Notes under the pieces: model-generated
Databases searched by the model: none
What the model was told of the DNA's origin: nothing
Seen by the model: the letters and a program-made list of their open reading frames with translations, nothing else
Assembly: GCF_000381745.1 (NCBI RefSeq)
Contig: NZ_KB906977.1
Span: 1-64,000 of the forward strand
Direction: 5' to 3'
Source of the DNA: Psychromonas ossibalaenae ATCC BAA-1528
GTDB lineage: Bacteria; Pseudomonadota; Gammaproteobacteria; Enterobacterales; Psychromonadaceae
Length of the DNA stretch: 64,000 bases
Shown here: piece after piece, positions 8,788 to 16,919 of the stretch
How positions within the stretch are numbered: position 1 is the first letter of the stretch
Layout of the letters: the number at the start of each line of letters is the position of its first letter
Made by a program: the position numbers and the translations under genes

Positions 8788-10188
8788 TTATAAACCTTCC
8801 CATGCTTGTTTTTTTCGATAGATTGTCGACGGGCTGACATCAAGCAGGGCGGCTGCTTTTGGGATATTCCCGTCACAAAAATTAATTGCATTTTCTATTG
8901 CATCTTTTTCTACATCCGCCAGCGGTTTGACTGCTGAAAACGAATTATCATCGCTAATTTCACTTTTATCGTAGGACCGCGAGATTTTATTGACAATGCC
9001 CTTATCCTGCACCGTATTTAAAGGTGCGGGCAGGTGTCTTAAATTAACCATCTGATCGTTATGTAAAACGACAATATTGCGAATGACATTCTGCAGCTGC
9101 CGGACGTTACCCGGCCAATCGTATTGATGGACTAGGAAGTTTTTGACTTCAGGTGAAAAAGCAGCAAATGCTTTGCCTTCCTCTTGTGCATAGTCAGTCA
9201 GGAAGCTGGATGCAATTTCAATAATATCATTACCGCGCTCTCGTAAAGGGGGAAGCTGCAGTGGCAGTACATGCAGGCGGTAGTATAGATCTTCCCTAAA
9301 GCGTCCGCTGCTGACATCATCCAGAGGATTACGGTTAGTGGCGCAGATAAAGCGTGCATCCACTGTTTCTAGTTTATTGCTGCCGACTTTTTTAAAAGTG
9401 CCGGTTTGTACAAAGCGTAATAGTTTGGTCTGCAGATCTAAATCCATTTCGCAGATTTCATCTAAAAACAGACTTCCTCCATCCGCCTGCGATGCTGCTC
9501 CCTGGCGATCTGAAAATGCACCGGTAAACGCGCCTTTTACATGGCCGAATATTTCGCTTTCCATCAAGTCGCGTGGAATTGCACCGCAGTTTAATGCAAC
9601 AAACGGTTTTTTAGCCCGCGGCCCTTGTGCATGAATAGCTTCAGCGCAAACCTCTTTACCACTGCCGCTTTCGCCTGTGATAAATACCGTGGCTTTACTT
9701 GGCGCCGCCGCATCAATGATTCGATATACGGCCTGCATCGGCAGGCTGGAACCGATAAAGCCGTGATAATTCTTACGTTCAAATGTACTCTGATAGTTAT
9801 TCAGCAGACTCTGCAGACGCGCCTGTTCAAGCAGATTTTTCACGGAGGTTTTCAGTCTGCCGGCAGTGACCGGTTTTTCCAGAAAGTCATCGGCTCCGCT
9901 GCGCATCATATCGACAGCGACATCAACAGAGCTGTGTGCAGTGATAACAATGACAAAGCAGGAAAATTTTTCCTGCTTCATCCATTTGAGAATATCCAGC
10001 CCGTCCATGTCGGGCAGTTTATAATCAAGCAGTATTAGATCCGGCGGTGTTTCTTTAATAAACTCCTGCATCAATAGACCGGTACACACTACCGACAGTT
10101 CAATGTTCTCGTTTTTTAAATATTGTTCATACAGCCTTGCCTGGGGAGCCGAGTCCTCTACGATTAATACTTTAGGTTTATCATTCAT
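8788..10188 (-). CDS. sypG: Sigma-54-dependent response regulator, SypG/LuxO type
   Basis: This 466-residue protein has an N-terminal receiver (about 5-120, phosphoacceptor Asp in LILLDYKLPD), an AAA+ sigma-54 activation domain (about 140-370; Walker A GESGSGKE, the sigma-54 contact loop GAFTGA, Walker B SLFLDE) and a Fis-type helix-turn-helix at the C-terminus (NIPKAAALLDVSPSTIYRKK). The AAA+ and DNA-binding parts are very close to Vibrio LuxO, and SypG of V. fischeri is known to be LuxO-like. Its position as last gene of a sypA-G set, 27 bp after the hybrid kinase, favours SypG. It would activate the sigma-54 promoters described at sypA, sypH, sypI and sypM through TTGCA-N3-TGCAA sites. Confidence 0.88.
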   Translation of the reverse strand: MNDKPKVLIVEDSAPQARLYEQYLKNENIELSVVCTGLLMQEFIKETPPDLILLDYKLPDMDGLDILKWMKQEKFSCFVIVITAHSSVDVAVDMMRSGADDFLEKPVTAGRLKTSVKNLLEQARLQSLLNNYQSTFERKNYHGFIGSSLPMQAVYRIIDAAAPSKATVFITGESGSGKEVCAEAIHAQGPRAKKPFVALNCGAIPRDLMESEIFGHVKGAFTGAFSDRQGAASQADGGSLFLDEICEMDLDLQTKLLRFVQTGTFKKVGSNKLETVDARFICATNRNPLDDVSSGRFREDLYYRLHVLPLQLPPLRERGNDIIEIASSFLTDYAQEEGKAFAAFSPEVKNFLVHQYDWPGNVRQLQNVIRNIVVLHNDQMVNLRHLPAPLNTVQDKGIVNKISRSYDKSEISDDNSFSAVKPLADVEKDAIENAINFCDGNIPKAAALLDVSPSTIYRKKQAWEGL

Positions 10189-10215
10189 TAATACCGCCTG
10201 TATGCTTAAGTTATT

Positions 10216-13200
10216 TTAAAATCCCTGCCGGGCACACTCTGCCAGCCGGCTGAATGATTTATCTGCCGTCTCTGACAACAGCATTGCCTGCTCAACTGCC
10301 TGCTGGTAATCCTGGTTCCTGCAAAGTTGTTCAACGTTTCGACACAACGAGTGCAGCTTCGTATTGCCGTGTGCGGCTGCACTGCTGCCGACGGTATGTG
10401 TTTCAAATTCTAAGGTGCTGAAATCTTGTTTACTGAGAGCTTCCAGGATCAGCTTCATTCTTATCTGGCTGTCTTCTATATACATTTTTATTAATTCCGG
10501 CACTATCTCTGCACTGGTATCCTGCACCAGCTGCTCCAGTACGGCTTGATCCACATAATCATTTTGCTTATCCTGCATGGATGTCTCGCTGTCAGAGCCG
10601 CTTTGCTGCTGTGCTGCTATGCTCTCGGTCCAGTGTGCAATACAACTTAAGACCGCGGCTCTGTCTATCGGTTTGCTTAGATAGTCATTCATGCCGGCCT
10701 GTAAAAAACGATCTTTATCGCCGCTTAAGGTGTGTGCAGTGAGTGCGACGATAGGAATACTGCATGCGTCACATTTTAGTTTGCGGATCCCTGCTGTTGC
10801 TGTCATGCCGTCCATTTCCGGCATAGAGATGTCCATTAAAACAATATCGTAAGGCAGGTTTTGTACCGCCTCTACAGCTTCATAGCCGTTAGAGACAACA
10901 TCGACCTGAAGATCAGCAAACTCAAGAATACTCTTAATGACCATCTGGTTAGCCGGGTTGTCTTCGGCCAGCAGGATGCGGGTATTGGCCCGCGGCTGTA
11001 TCTGCGTTTGTATTAATGTATCTTTACTGTCGTCTTTATCGGCGCTTTGTAGTTCGATAGTAAATTCAAAGGTACTGCCTTTTCCAAGCTCACTGCTGAC
11101 TTTAATATGGCCGTTCATCAGTGTTACTAGCCGTCTGCAGATAGCCAGACCTAAGCCTGTTCCTTCATACTTTCTGGAATGGGTCTGATCAACCATGGTG
11201 AACTCGTCAAATAACGCGGCCTGGTTTTCTTCCCGGATACCAATGCCGGTATCAGTTACCTGAAAGCGTAGAATGATTACTTCGGCGCAGATTGAATCAA
11301 CAGAGGCGGCAACACTGATGCTGCCTCTGACGGTGAATTTAATCGCATTATTAATCAGATTGATTAGAATTTGTCTTATCCGGTCCGGATCGCCTTTTAC
11401 AAACTGTGGAAGATCTGCAGACTGCTGCAGGGTCAGCTGCAATGACTTTTTATCTGCAAGGTGCTGGAGCAGTTCATTGCAGTTTGCCAGTAACAGATGT
11501 AAATCAAATCCGCTATTTTCCAGCTGCAGTTTATCAATATCCATTTTAGTGAAATCGAGAATATCATTAATAATGGTTAGTAACAGCTCGCCGGAGTCGC
11601 GTGCTGTTGTAACCAGCTCTAGCTGTCTGCCGCTCAGACTTGTATCTTTGAGCAGTCCAAGAATACCCAGCACGGCATTCATAGGGGTGCGAATTTCATG
11701 GCTCATCGCCGCTAGAAAGCGGCTTTTGGATTCATTACTTGCTTCTGCTTCAAGGCGCGCTTTACGTAAATTTTCTTCGTTTTGCTTTTGTTCACTGATA
11801 TCCATAAAGTGAGCAATATAGTGAGTGAGTGTACCTGCTGTATTTTTTACTGAAGAAATGTTCAGGTACTCTGGATATATTTCACCGTTTTTACGTTTAT
11901 TATAAATCTCGCCGCTCCATTTACCCTGTTCAGCTAAGGTAGCCCACATTTTTTGATAATACTCTGGCGGGTGCTGGCCGGAGGATAAAATGCGCGGATT
12001 TTTACCTACAACATCTGCATTGTCATAACCGGTTATACGGGTAAAAGCATGGTTGGTGCGGATAATACTGCCGGCAGCATCACAGATAAAGATCGCTTCA
12101 CTGGATTCAAAGGTTTGAGCCGCCAGGCGTAATTCTGTTTCAGCTTGTAAACGTCTGCTGATATCGCGAATAAAGGCGGTAAACATAGTACCCTGATCGG
12201 TTTCGATGGGGGAAATATTAATTTCAATGGGAAAACAGTGACCGAACTTATGTAGTGCTGTCAGCTCTAATCGTTGATTTAGAATCGATGAGTTTTTAGT
12301 AATAAGGTAGCGCTCCATACCTTTATGGTGAGCATGGCGCTTGTCAGCGGGAATAATGAAGTCCGCTAAATTTTGTCCGAATATTTCATCATAAGACCAG
12401 CCGAAAATATGTTCAGCGACTTTATTGTAGTCAGACACTTTACCTTGTTCATTAATGGTTATTAAGGCATCCAGAGAAGCTCTGAGAATAGCATTGTTTT
12501 TTGCTTGATTGCTGTTGGCTATCGTGCTCATTTTTCTTTCTGCCTCGATACTTCTGGACAGTTCTGAGTAACTTACAGCCAGGGTTGACGACATACTGTT
12601 AAAGGCATGAGCAACTTCGGCTATTTCATCTCTGCCGGCGACCTTTATCTGATGACCGGGACCTGACTGGGCAATGGTTTCTGATGCTTTTCTTAACTGC
12701 AGCAGCTGCCGGGTCAGATAGGTACCCAGTACAAATGAGAAGATGGCAACCAGTGCAACTTCGAGGCTGGCAATTGCGACAGCCCAGCGCTGCGCTTTTG
12801 ACAGGGTACGTTCAATAGGTTTAGTGGACAGTCCTATTTCAACAATACCGTAGACGCTACTGCCTTCTGTTATTTCAATACTGATATCAAAGACTCCGTC
12901 CGTGACATCGGCAAGTCGATTGTCGGGATCATGTAGGCGGTACAGGGATTCTGGGTCACCGCCTTCTGCTAATATATGCTTGTTGCTGCTGATCCTGGTA
13001 TAGACAATATCAGGTGTATTGAGGATATCTTCAACAAAGCTCTCCAGTGTCGCAAGGTCGGTAGAAAGAACCGCATTTTTAACTGCTTTGCTGAACAGTA
13101 TCGAGGTTGTTTCTGCACGTTGTATTAACTGCTCTTCGTTAGAGACGCTGAGGAAGTTCAGGCCGCTAAAAACTAATACAATAAGCAGCATTGATTCGAT

Positions 13201-13239
13201 CAATGCTATGCCGAGAATTGTTTTTAAGCGGAAGCTCAT
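10216..13239 (-). CDS. sypF: Membrane hybrid histidine kinase with HPt domain (sypF position)
   Basis: The order in this 1007-residue protein is: TM1 (about 8-28), a periplasmic sensor of about 120 residues, TM2 (about 152-174), HAMP (about 176-230), two PAS domains (about 250-365 and 370-490), HisKA with the phosphorylated His in AMSHEIRTPMNAVLG (about 515), HATPase (NLINNAIKFT; TGIGI; GTGLGL), receiver (Asp in DIVLMDISMPEMDG, about 810) and HPt (His in ETHTVGSSAAAHG, about 945). This chain can run a full phosphorelay to SypG and SypE. It starts one base after the stop of the PhnD-like protein, so the two are translationally coupled. The SypF name rests on position and architecture; the tandem PAS domains and length should be compared with V. 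fischeri SypF and RscS. Confidence 0.85.
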   Translation of the reverse strand: MSFRLKTILGIALIESMLLIVLVFSGLNFLSVSNEEQLIQRAETTSILFSKAVKNAVLSTDLATLESFVEDILNTPDIVYTRISSNKHILAEGGDPESLYRLHDPDNRLADVTDGVFDISIEITEGSSVYGIVEIGLSTKPIERTLSKAQRWAVAIASLEVALVAIFSFVLGTYLTRQLLQLRKASETIAQSGPGHQIKVAGRDEIAEVAHAFNSMSSTLAVSYSELSRSIEAERKMSTIANSNQAKNNAILRASLDALITINEQGKVSDYNKVAEHIFGWSYDEIFGQNLADFIIPADKRHAHHKGMERYLITKNSSILNQRLELTALHKFGHCFPIEINISPIETDQGTMFTAFIRDISRRLQAETELRLAAQTFESSEAIFICDAAGSIIRTNHAFTRITGYDNADVVGKNPRILSSGQHPPEYYQKMWATLAEQGKWSGEIYNKRKNGEIYPEYLNISSVKNTAGTLTHYIAHFMDISEQKQNEENLRKARLEAEASNESKSRFLAAMSHEIRTPMNAVLGILGLLKDTSLSGRQLELVTTARDSGELLLTIINDILDFTKMDIDKLQLENSGFDLHLLLANCNELLQHLADKKSLQLTLQQSADLPQFVKGDPDRIRQILINLINNAIKFTVRGSISVAASVDSICAEVIILRFQVTDTGIGIREENQAALFDEFTMVDQTHSRKYEGTGLGLAICRRLVTLMNGHIKVSSELGKGSTFEFTIELQSADKDDSKDTLIQTQIQPRANTRILLAEDNPANQMVIKSILEFADLQVDVVSNGYEAVEAVQNLPYDIVLMDISMPEMDGMTATAGIRKLKCDACSIPIVALTAHTLSGDKDRFLQAGMNDYLSKPIDRAAVLSCIAHWTESIAAQQQSGSDSETSMQDKQNDYVDQAVLEQLVQDTSAEIVPELIKMYIEDSQIRMKLILEALSKQDFSTLEFETHTVGSSAAAHGNTKLHSLCRNVEQLCRNQDYQQAVEQAMLLSETADKSFSRLAECARQGF

Positions 13240-13240
13240 A

Positions 13241-14047
13241 TTAATAACTTAACAGGCTAAGTTTCAGGGCGCGGATATCATTCCAGTCGGAATCCTCTGC
13301 GCTTTCAAAACCTTTTATATTAATAGTGTTTAATAATTTTTTACCCGTTTCCTGCTGCTCCATTGCTGTTAAAGCCTGCTGGATTTTTTGTGCATTTTCG
13401 GCTTTTACTCTAGGATGAATCGCGACTGCATGCGGTGTATAACCCTTAGTTGTCCATATAACTCTTAACTGCTCGCGTATTTCCGGCGCAACATTTTTAA
13501 ATGTCCGTACAACACCGCCGCCTGCGGGGTAAATACCTTTAGCAACGGTGCGGTAAACAGAATCATGTGAAGAAACATATTTTGCAGTGAAAGTGACTTG
13601 ATCTGCAGCCAGGTCAGACTGAGTCAGTATTGTGGCTGCAAAAGCTGCCGGTGCCGGGAAGGCTAAGGTGCTTTTTTGTAAATCATTGAGTGTTTTGATG
13701 TCACTGTTTTTAGCGACAACAATGATGCCCTTGATCGATTTATCTCGTGCTTTTGCTAATGCCTGATAACCAAAAGATTTATTAAAAACAACATAATGAT
13801 AAGGATTCATATAGGCAATATCATACTCACCGGCTGCCAGGCGTTTTTCAAAGGTGGGAATATCCGGCGCAGTGGCAAAATGTATTTTTACACCGCTTTT
13901 ACGGCTGATTTCTTCAAAAATCGGGTTCCAAAGCTGCGCCAGTTTACTGGCTGACTGCTGCGGTACTATACCGAAGGTAAGGCTTTGCTGTGCGCTAATG
14001 AAGGCCGAATAAAGCAGCAGAAAAAAGGGTAAAATAATCTTTTTCAT
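13241..14047 (-). CDS. PhnD-like periplasmic substrate-binding protein, likely kinase partner
   Basis: This 268-residue protein has a signal peptide (cleavage near ISA-QQS, about residue 19) and the fold of phosphate/phosphonate ABC binding proteins of PhnD type: LTFGIVPQQSASKLAQLW at the N-terminus, the middle LAAGEYDIAYMNPYHY motif, FPAPAAFAATI, and a late VIWTTKGYTPHAVAIHP. No permease or ATPase genes are near. Its stop is one base before the ATG of the hybrid kinase, and it lies inside the syp regulatory operon between sypE and sypF. PhnD-like proteins without transporters that neighbour hybrid kinases are often ligand-sensing partners, by analogy with LuxP-LuxQ. I infer that role. The ligand is unknown. 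Confidence 0.8.
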   Translation of the reverse strand: MKKIILPFFLLLYSAFISAQQSLTFGIVPQQSASKLAQLWNPIFEEISRKSGVKIHFATAPDIPTFEKRLAAGEYDIAYMNPYHYVVFNKSFGYQALAKARDKSIKGIIVVAKNSDIKTLNDLQKSTLAFPAPAAFAATILTQSDLAADQVTFTAKYVSSHDSVYRTVAKGIYPAGGGVVRTFKNVAPEIREQLRVIWTTKGYTPHAVAIHPRVKAENAQKIQQALTAMEQQETGKKLLNTINIKGFESAEDSDWNDIRALKLSLLSY

Positions 14048-14094
14048 GGTGACATCCTTTTATGGCTTATTTTTTAATCTATTGGAAGTTCCTG

Positions 14095-14478
14095 TTATTT
14101 CATTAATCCTTTTGATTTTTCACCCAGCTTCTGTAATGAGAAGGGTTTGTACATATAAGCGTCGGCGCCTCGTGCGAAGGCATCTTCTACGTCACCGATT
14201 TTGTTGTGCCCGGTGAGCATCAGAATAGGAATGTTTTTGGTCTTTGGTGCTTTTTTAAGCGTAATTAACAGATCGATTCCCTGAATATCCGGTAGTGTCC
14301 AGTCGAGAATAATCAAATCTGGACGCTGCTTGACAGCTTCAAGTAACCCGTCTTCACCATTATCTGAAATGACGATATCGAACCCTTTGTACTTTTTCAA
14401 GTGGAAAGCAATCTGTCTTAGCAGAGTGCGATCATCATCAATGATAAGTACTTTTTTGTTATTATTTCTAAACAGCAT
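14095..14478 (-). CDS. Single-domain CheY-like response regulator
   Basis: This 127-residue protein is a lone receiver domain: acidic pocket IIDDDRTLL (about 14-20), phosphoacceptor Asp in LIILDWTLPD (about 55-60), conserved Thr in LMLTGH and Lys in MYKPFS. There is no output domain. It lies 45 bp after sypE and 47 bp before the PhnD-like gene, inside the operon. As far as I know it has no counterpart in the V. fischeri sypA-G order. It could shuttle or drain phosphoryl groups from the hybrid kinase's HPt domain. Confidence 0.85.
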   Translation of the reverse strand: MLFRNNNKKVLIIDDDRTLLRQIAFHLKKYKGFDIVISDNGEDGLLEAVKQRPDLIILDWTLPDIQGIDLLITLKKAPKTKNIPILMLTGHNKIGDVEDAFARGADAYMYKPFSLQKLGEKSKGLMK

Positions 14479-14523
14479 AGTTGCTCCTTAACCATTGGTA
14501 AACACTTGATCTATATTTAATAT

Positions 14524-16071
14524 TTAAGACTCAATGGGTTCGATTAAAAGTAACAGGGCATCGTCGCAGGGCTGCGAATCTGTTATCTGGTCAAATAATT
14601 TCATTACCTGCTGCAGCGCCTGTGCAATAGGAATATGAAGTGTATCTAACAGAGCCTCGGTTATTCGAGCCTGCAGTCTGTTCCGTGTTTCACTGCTGTC
14701 TGCTGATTCAAAAAGGCCGTCTGTATACAGGGCAATACGTTCGCCCGGATTAATGGTCAGCTCGGTATTTTTATAATGAACATCTGCAAGTAATCCCGGT
14801 AAGATGCCCGCTGTTTTCAGTACAGTGATCTTTTGCGGCGAGATAAGCAGCGGGGCAGGGTGTCCTGCACTGGCGACACTTATACTGCCTCCTGCAGAAA
14901 GTTGTACCGAGCAGCAGGTTAATGTCACCTGTGAGAGCAGCTGATCGCGCATCGCACAGTTAGACAGTTGTTCAAGCAGGCGCGCCGGACCATTGCTGCT
15001 GTGCATCGCCTGGATTAACCCGTGCATATAACCGCCGTATGCATGAGAAAAGAATTTTGCGCTGTCGTCATGTCCCATAATATCGGTTAACAGCAGCTGA
15101 GTTTTACTTTCAAAGCGCTTATGCAGGAGCAGATCTCCACCACCGGAACCGGTGTCGCGGCTTGCCGCCTGTAAGCGCCAGCCGTGAGAACTCTCGGGCA
15201 GGCAGGGTTTTAATGAAGCGCTGATGCGTTCATCAATACGCTCGGTCAGGCGCTGATAGACCTGTGTTGACCGTCCTAGAATCCGCTGAATAACTTTCAT
15301 CAACTGCGGTTTATTGACCGGCTTTATCAGGTAATCATCAATACCCAGTTCAGCAGCCTGCTCTTGAATCATTTCATCCTCTTCCCCGGTAAGAAAAATA
15401 AAAGGAATTAATTCACAGCGGCTCTGCTGATTAATTTTCTTACGTAAAGATAATCCGTTCATCTGCGGCATTTTTATATCGGATAATACTAAGTCTATTT
15501 GTTGGGTATTCAGCTGTTCAATAGCCTGATAACCGTTAGCGGCAGTCAGCACATTGAACTTATCTGCAAGGTAAGCGCTATAGAGTGAACGCAGGCTGTT
15601 ATTGTCTTCTACTATCAGAATAGTCTGCTGTTTATTTTGTCTAGGATATTTCCACAGCAGGCGCAGCTGATTGGGTTGATTGCCGTCACCTTGAACATAC
15701 CGCCCTGGAATGTAGCTGATTTTATCACTCTGAGCATGGATCAGAGCAATGCCCCGGCCTTGCTCTACTTCACTAAATTCGGTTAGAAGAGCATCATTGA
15801 GGTTTTCTGTCGGATCCCATGCCCGGCTGTCATCAAAAATATCCAGCACCCAGCCTTTAGTATTACTGCTGAAAGTCATGCTGATTTTAGAGGGGATCGG
15901 CTGTGCATGAAACAGCAGGTTTGTTACGTGTTCAGAAAGGCACAGCAGCATATGCTGACCGATTGAGGCATGTGCAACAGACTCTTTTATTACCGCTTCC
16001 AGGGCATGACGAAGCTGACGCGGTGTTTCCCGGGTAACGGATGTCTGCATTTCTAATAGAAGATTATCCAT
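14524..16071 (-). CDS. sypE: SypE-like kinase-receiver-PP2C partner-switching regulator
   Basis: The 515 residues show three parts in the unusual order known for V. fischeri SypE: an N-terminal RsbW-like HATPase (about 10-130, with LSEHVTNLLFHA as the E/N box), a central receiver (about 180-300; Asp in LVLSDIKMPQMNG) and a C-terminal PP2C/SpoIIE-type phosphatase (about 320-512; GSGGGDLL, LLTDIMGHDD, AGHPAPLLIS, YTDGLFES, DDALLLLIE). SypE phosphorylates or dephosphorylates a serine in the STAS protein SypA according to its receiver state. Metal-binding aspartates of the phosphatase look intact. The HATPase glycine box is not clear to me by eye. The gene begins four bases after the sypD stop. 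Confidence 0.9.
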   Translation of the reverse strand: MDNLLLEMQTSVTRETPRQLRHALEAVIKESVAHASIGQHMLLCLSEHVTNLLFHAQPIPSKISMTFSSNTKGWVLDIFDDSRAWDPTENLNDALLTEFSEVEQGRGIALIHAQSDKISYIPGRYVQGDGNQPNQLRLLWKYPRQNKQQTILIVEDNNSLRSLYSAYLADKFNVLTAANGYQAIEQLNTQQIDLVLSDIKMPQMNGLSLRKKINQQSRCELIPFIFLTGEEDEMIQEQAAELGIDDYLIKPVNKPQLMKVIQRILGRSTQVYQRLTERIDERISASLKPCLPESSHGWRLQAASRDTGSGGGDLLLHKRFESKTQLLLTDIMGHDDSAKFFSHAYGGYMHGLIQAMHSSNGPARLLEQLSNCAMRDQLLSQVTLTCCSVQLSAGGSISVASAGHPAPLLISPQKITVLKTAGILPGLLADVHYKNTELTINPGERIALYTDGLFESADSSETRNRLQARITEALLDTLHIPIAQALQQVMKLFDQITDSQPCDDALLLLIEPIES

Positions 16072-16075
16072 AGAG

Positions 16076-16825
16076 TTAGATTTCCAGCGTTAATAGACGG
16101 TTGTTAACAATAAATTTTTTCAAACGGCATCGCAGTCCGCGGAACAGTGCCGGCAGCCGCTGAGTTTCACGCAGTAATTCATTTTTTAATGACGGATTAT
16201 CACGGTCATTAAGCACGCATCCCAGCAGCTGTGCACCTGCTGTATTGAGCTTATTCACTGCGCTGCTTACCGCTGCTTCATTAGTATTGCCGGCAAGTAC
16301 AATTAAAACGGCGCCGTCACAGGCGGCTGCCGCGCGCTCTGCGGGAATGTTTTGTGCGTTAATGCGGTTAATTGGAGAGGTATCAAGGATCACCGTATCG
16401 TAGTGTTCCAGCCAGGCGCTGATACATTGTTCAAGCGCACCCGTCTGGCGTAGTTTAATAATATTCTCACGTTTCAGCGGTGCAGTAATACCAGTCAGAA
16501 CAACAGGGCTTTGACTGGTGCTGATAAGCTGCGGCGCCGTTAACAGTGTTGTATTTATCGGCTGAGTTGATATTTCCCGACTGTCAGAGAGGTTTAACGG
16601 GCTGTTTTCAATGCCCAGCAGGCTTTGCAGCGCAGGACGATAGAGGTTGAGATCCACCAGTAGTGTTGAATGTCCAGCCAGCAGATTACGCTGTGCTAAT
16701 GCGCAGGCAAGGCTGGTTACTCCTTCTCCTGATTCCGCAGAGCAGACCGCAATAGAGCGTCTGCAAGTGCCGAGAACCTGCGAGTAAATCTGTTCTATTT
16801 CAATGTTCTGGTAAGGTATATTCAT
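16076..16825 (-). CDS. sypD: SypD-like CpsD/MinD-type ATPase with altered P-loop
   Basis: This 249-residue protein aligns with the cytoplasmic ATPase (BY-kinase) partners of Wzz-type chain-length regulators: an altered Walker A (SAESGEGVTSLA, about 29-40), Walker A' (LLVDLNLYRPAL) and Walker B (YDTVILDTSPI). The usual P-loop Lys (GEGK[ST]) is Val, the second Asp of Walker A' is Asn, and there is no C-terminal tyrosine cluster. ATP hydrolysis or tyrosine phosphorylation may therefore be lost or changed. It sits 94 bp after sypC and 4 bp before sypE. Confidence 0.78.
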   Translation of the reverse strand: MNIPYQNIEIEQIYSQVLGTCRRSIAVCSAESGEGVTSLACALAQRNLLAGHSTLLVDLNLYRPALQSLLGIENSPLNLSDSREISTQPINTTLLTAPQLISTSQSPVVLTGITAPLKRENIIKLRQTGALEQCISAWLEHYDTVILDTSPINRINAQNIPAERAAAACDGAVLIVLAGNTNEAAVSSAVNKLNTAGAQLLGCVLNDRDNPSLKNELLRETQRLPALFRGLRCRLKKFIVNNRLLTLEI

Positions 16826-16919
16826 TTTAGCACTCCTGCTGCCGGCTCTGAGCCGCTAGTAAATGCTGAGTAAATCAGTGCTGCTTCCGAATTTTTTATA
16901 TTCCGGCATTGTATATTCA

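Noticed and set aside
9625-10038. 137-codon open frame on the plus strand
   Set aside because: Antisense to the receiver and AAA+ parts of sypG.
8788-10188. Assignment as LuxO of the quorum-sensing circuit
   Set aside because: Sequence is LuxO-like, but no luxU is adjacent and its place after the hybrid kinase in a sypA-G set points to SypG; a separate luxO may exist elsewhere.
11273-11812. 179-codon open frame on the plus strand
   Set aside because: Antisense to the kinase core of the hybrid histidine kinase; Ser/Arg/Leu-rich composition is typical of a shadow frame.
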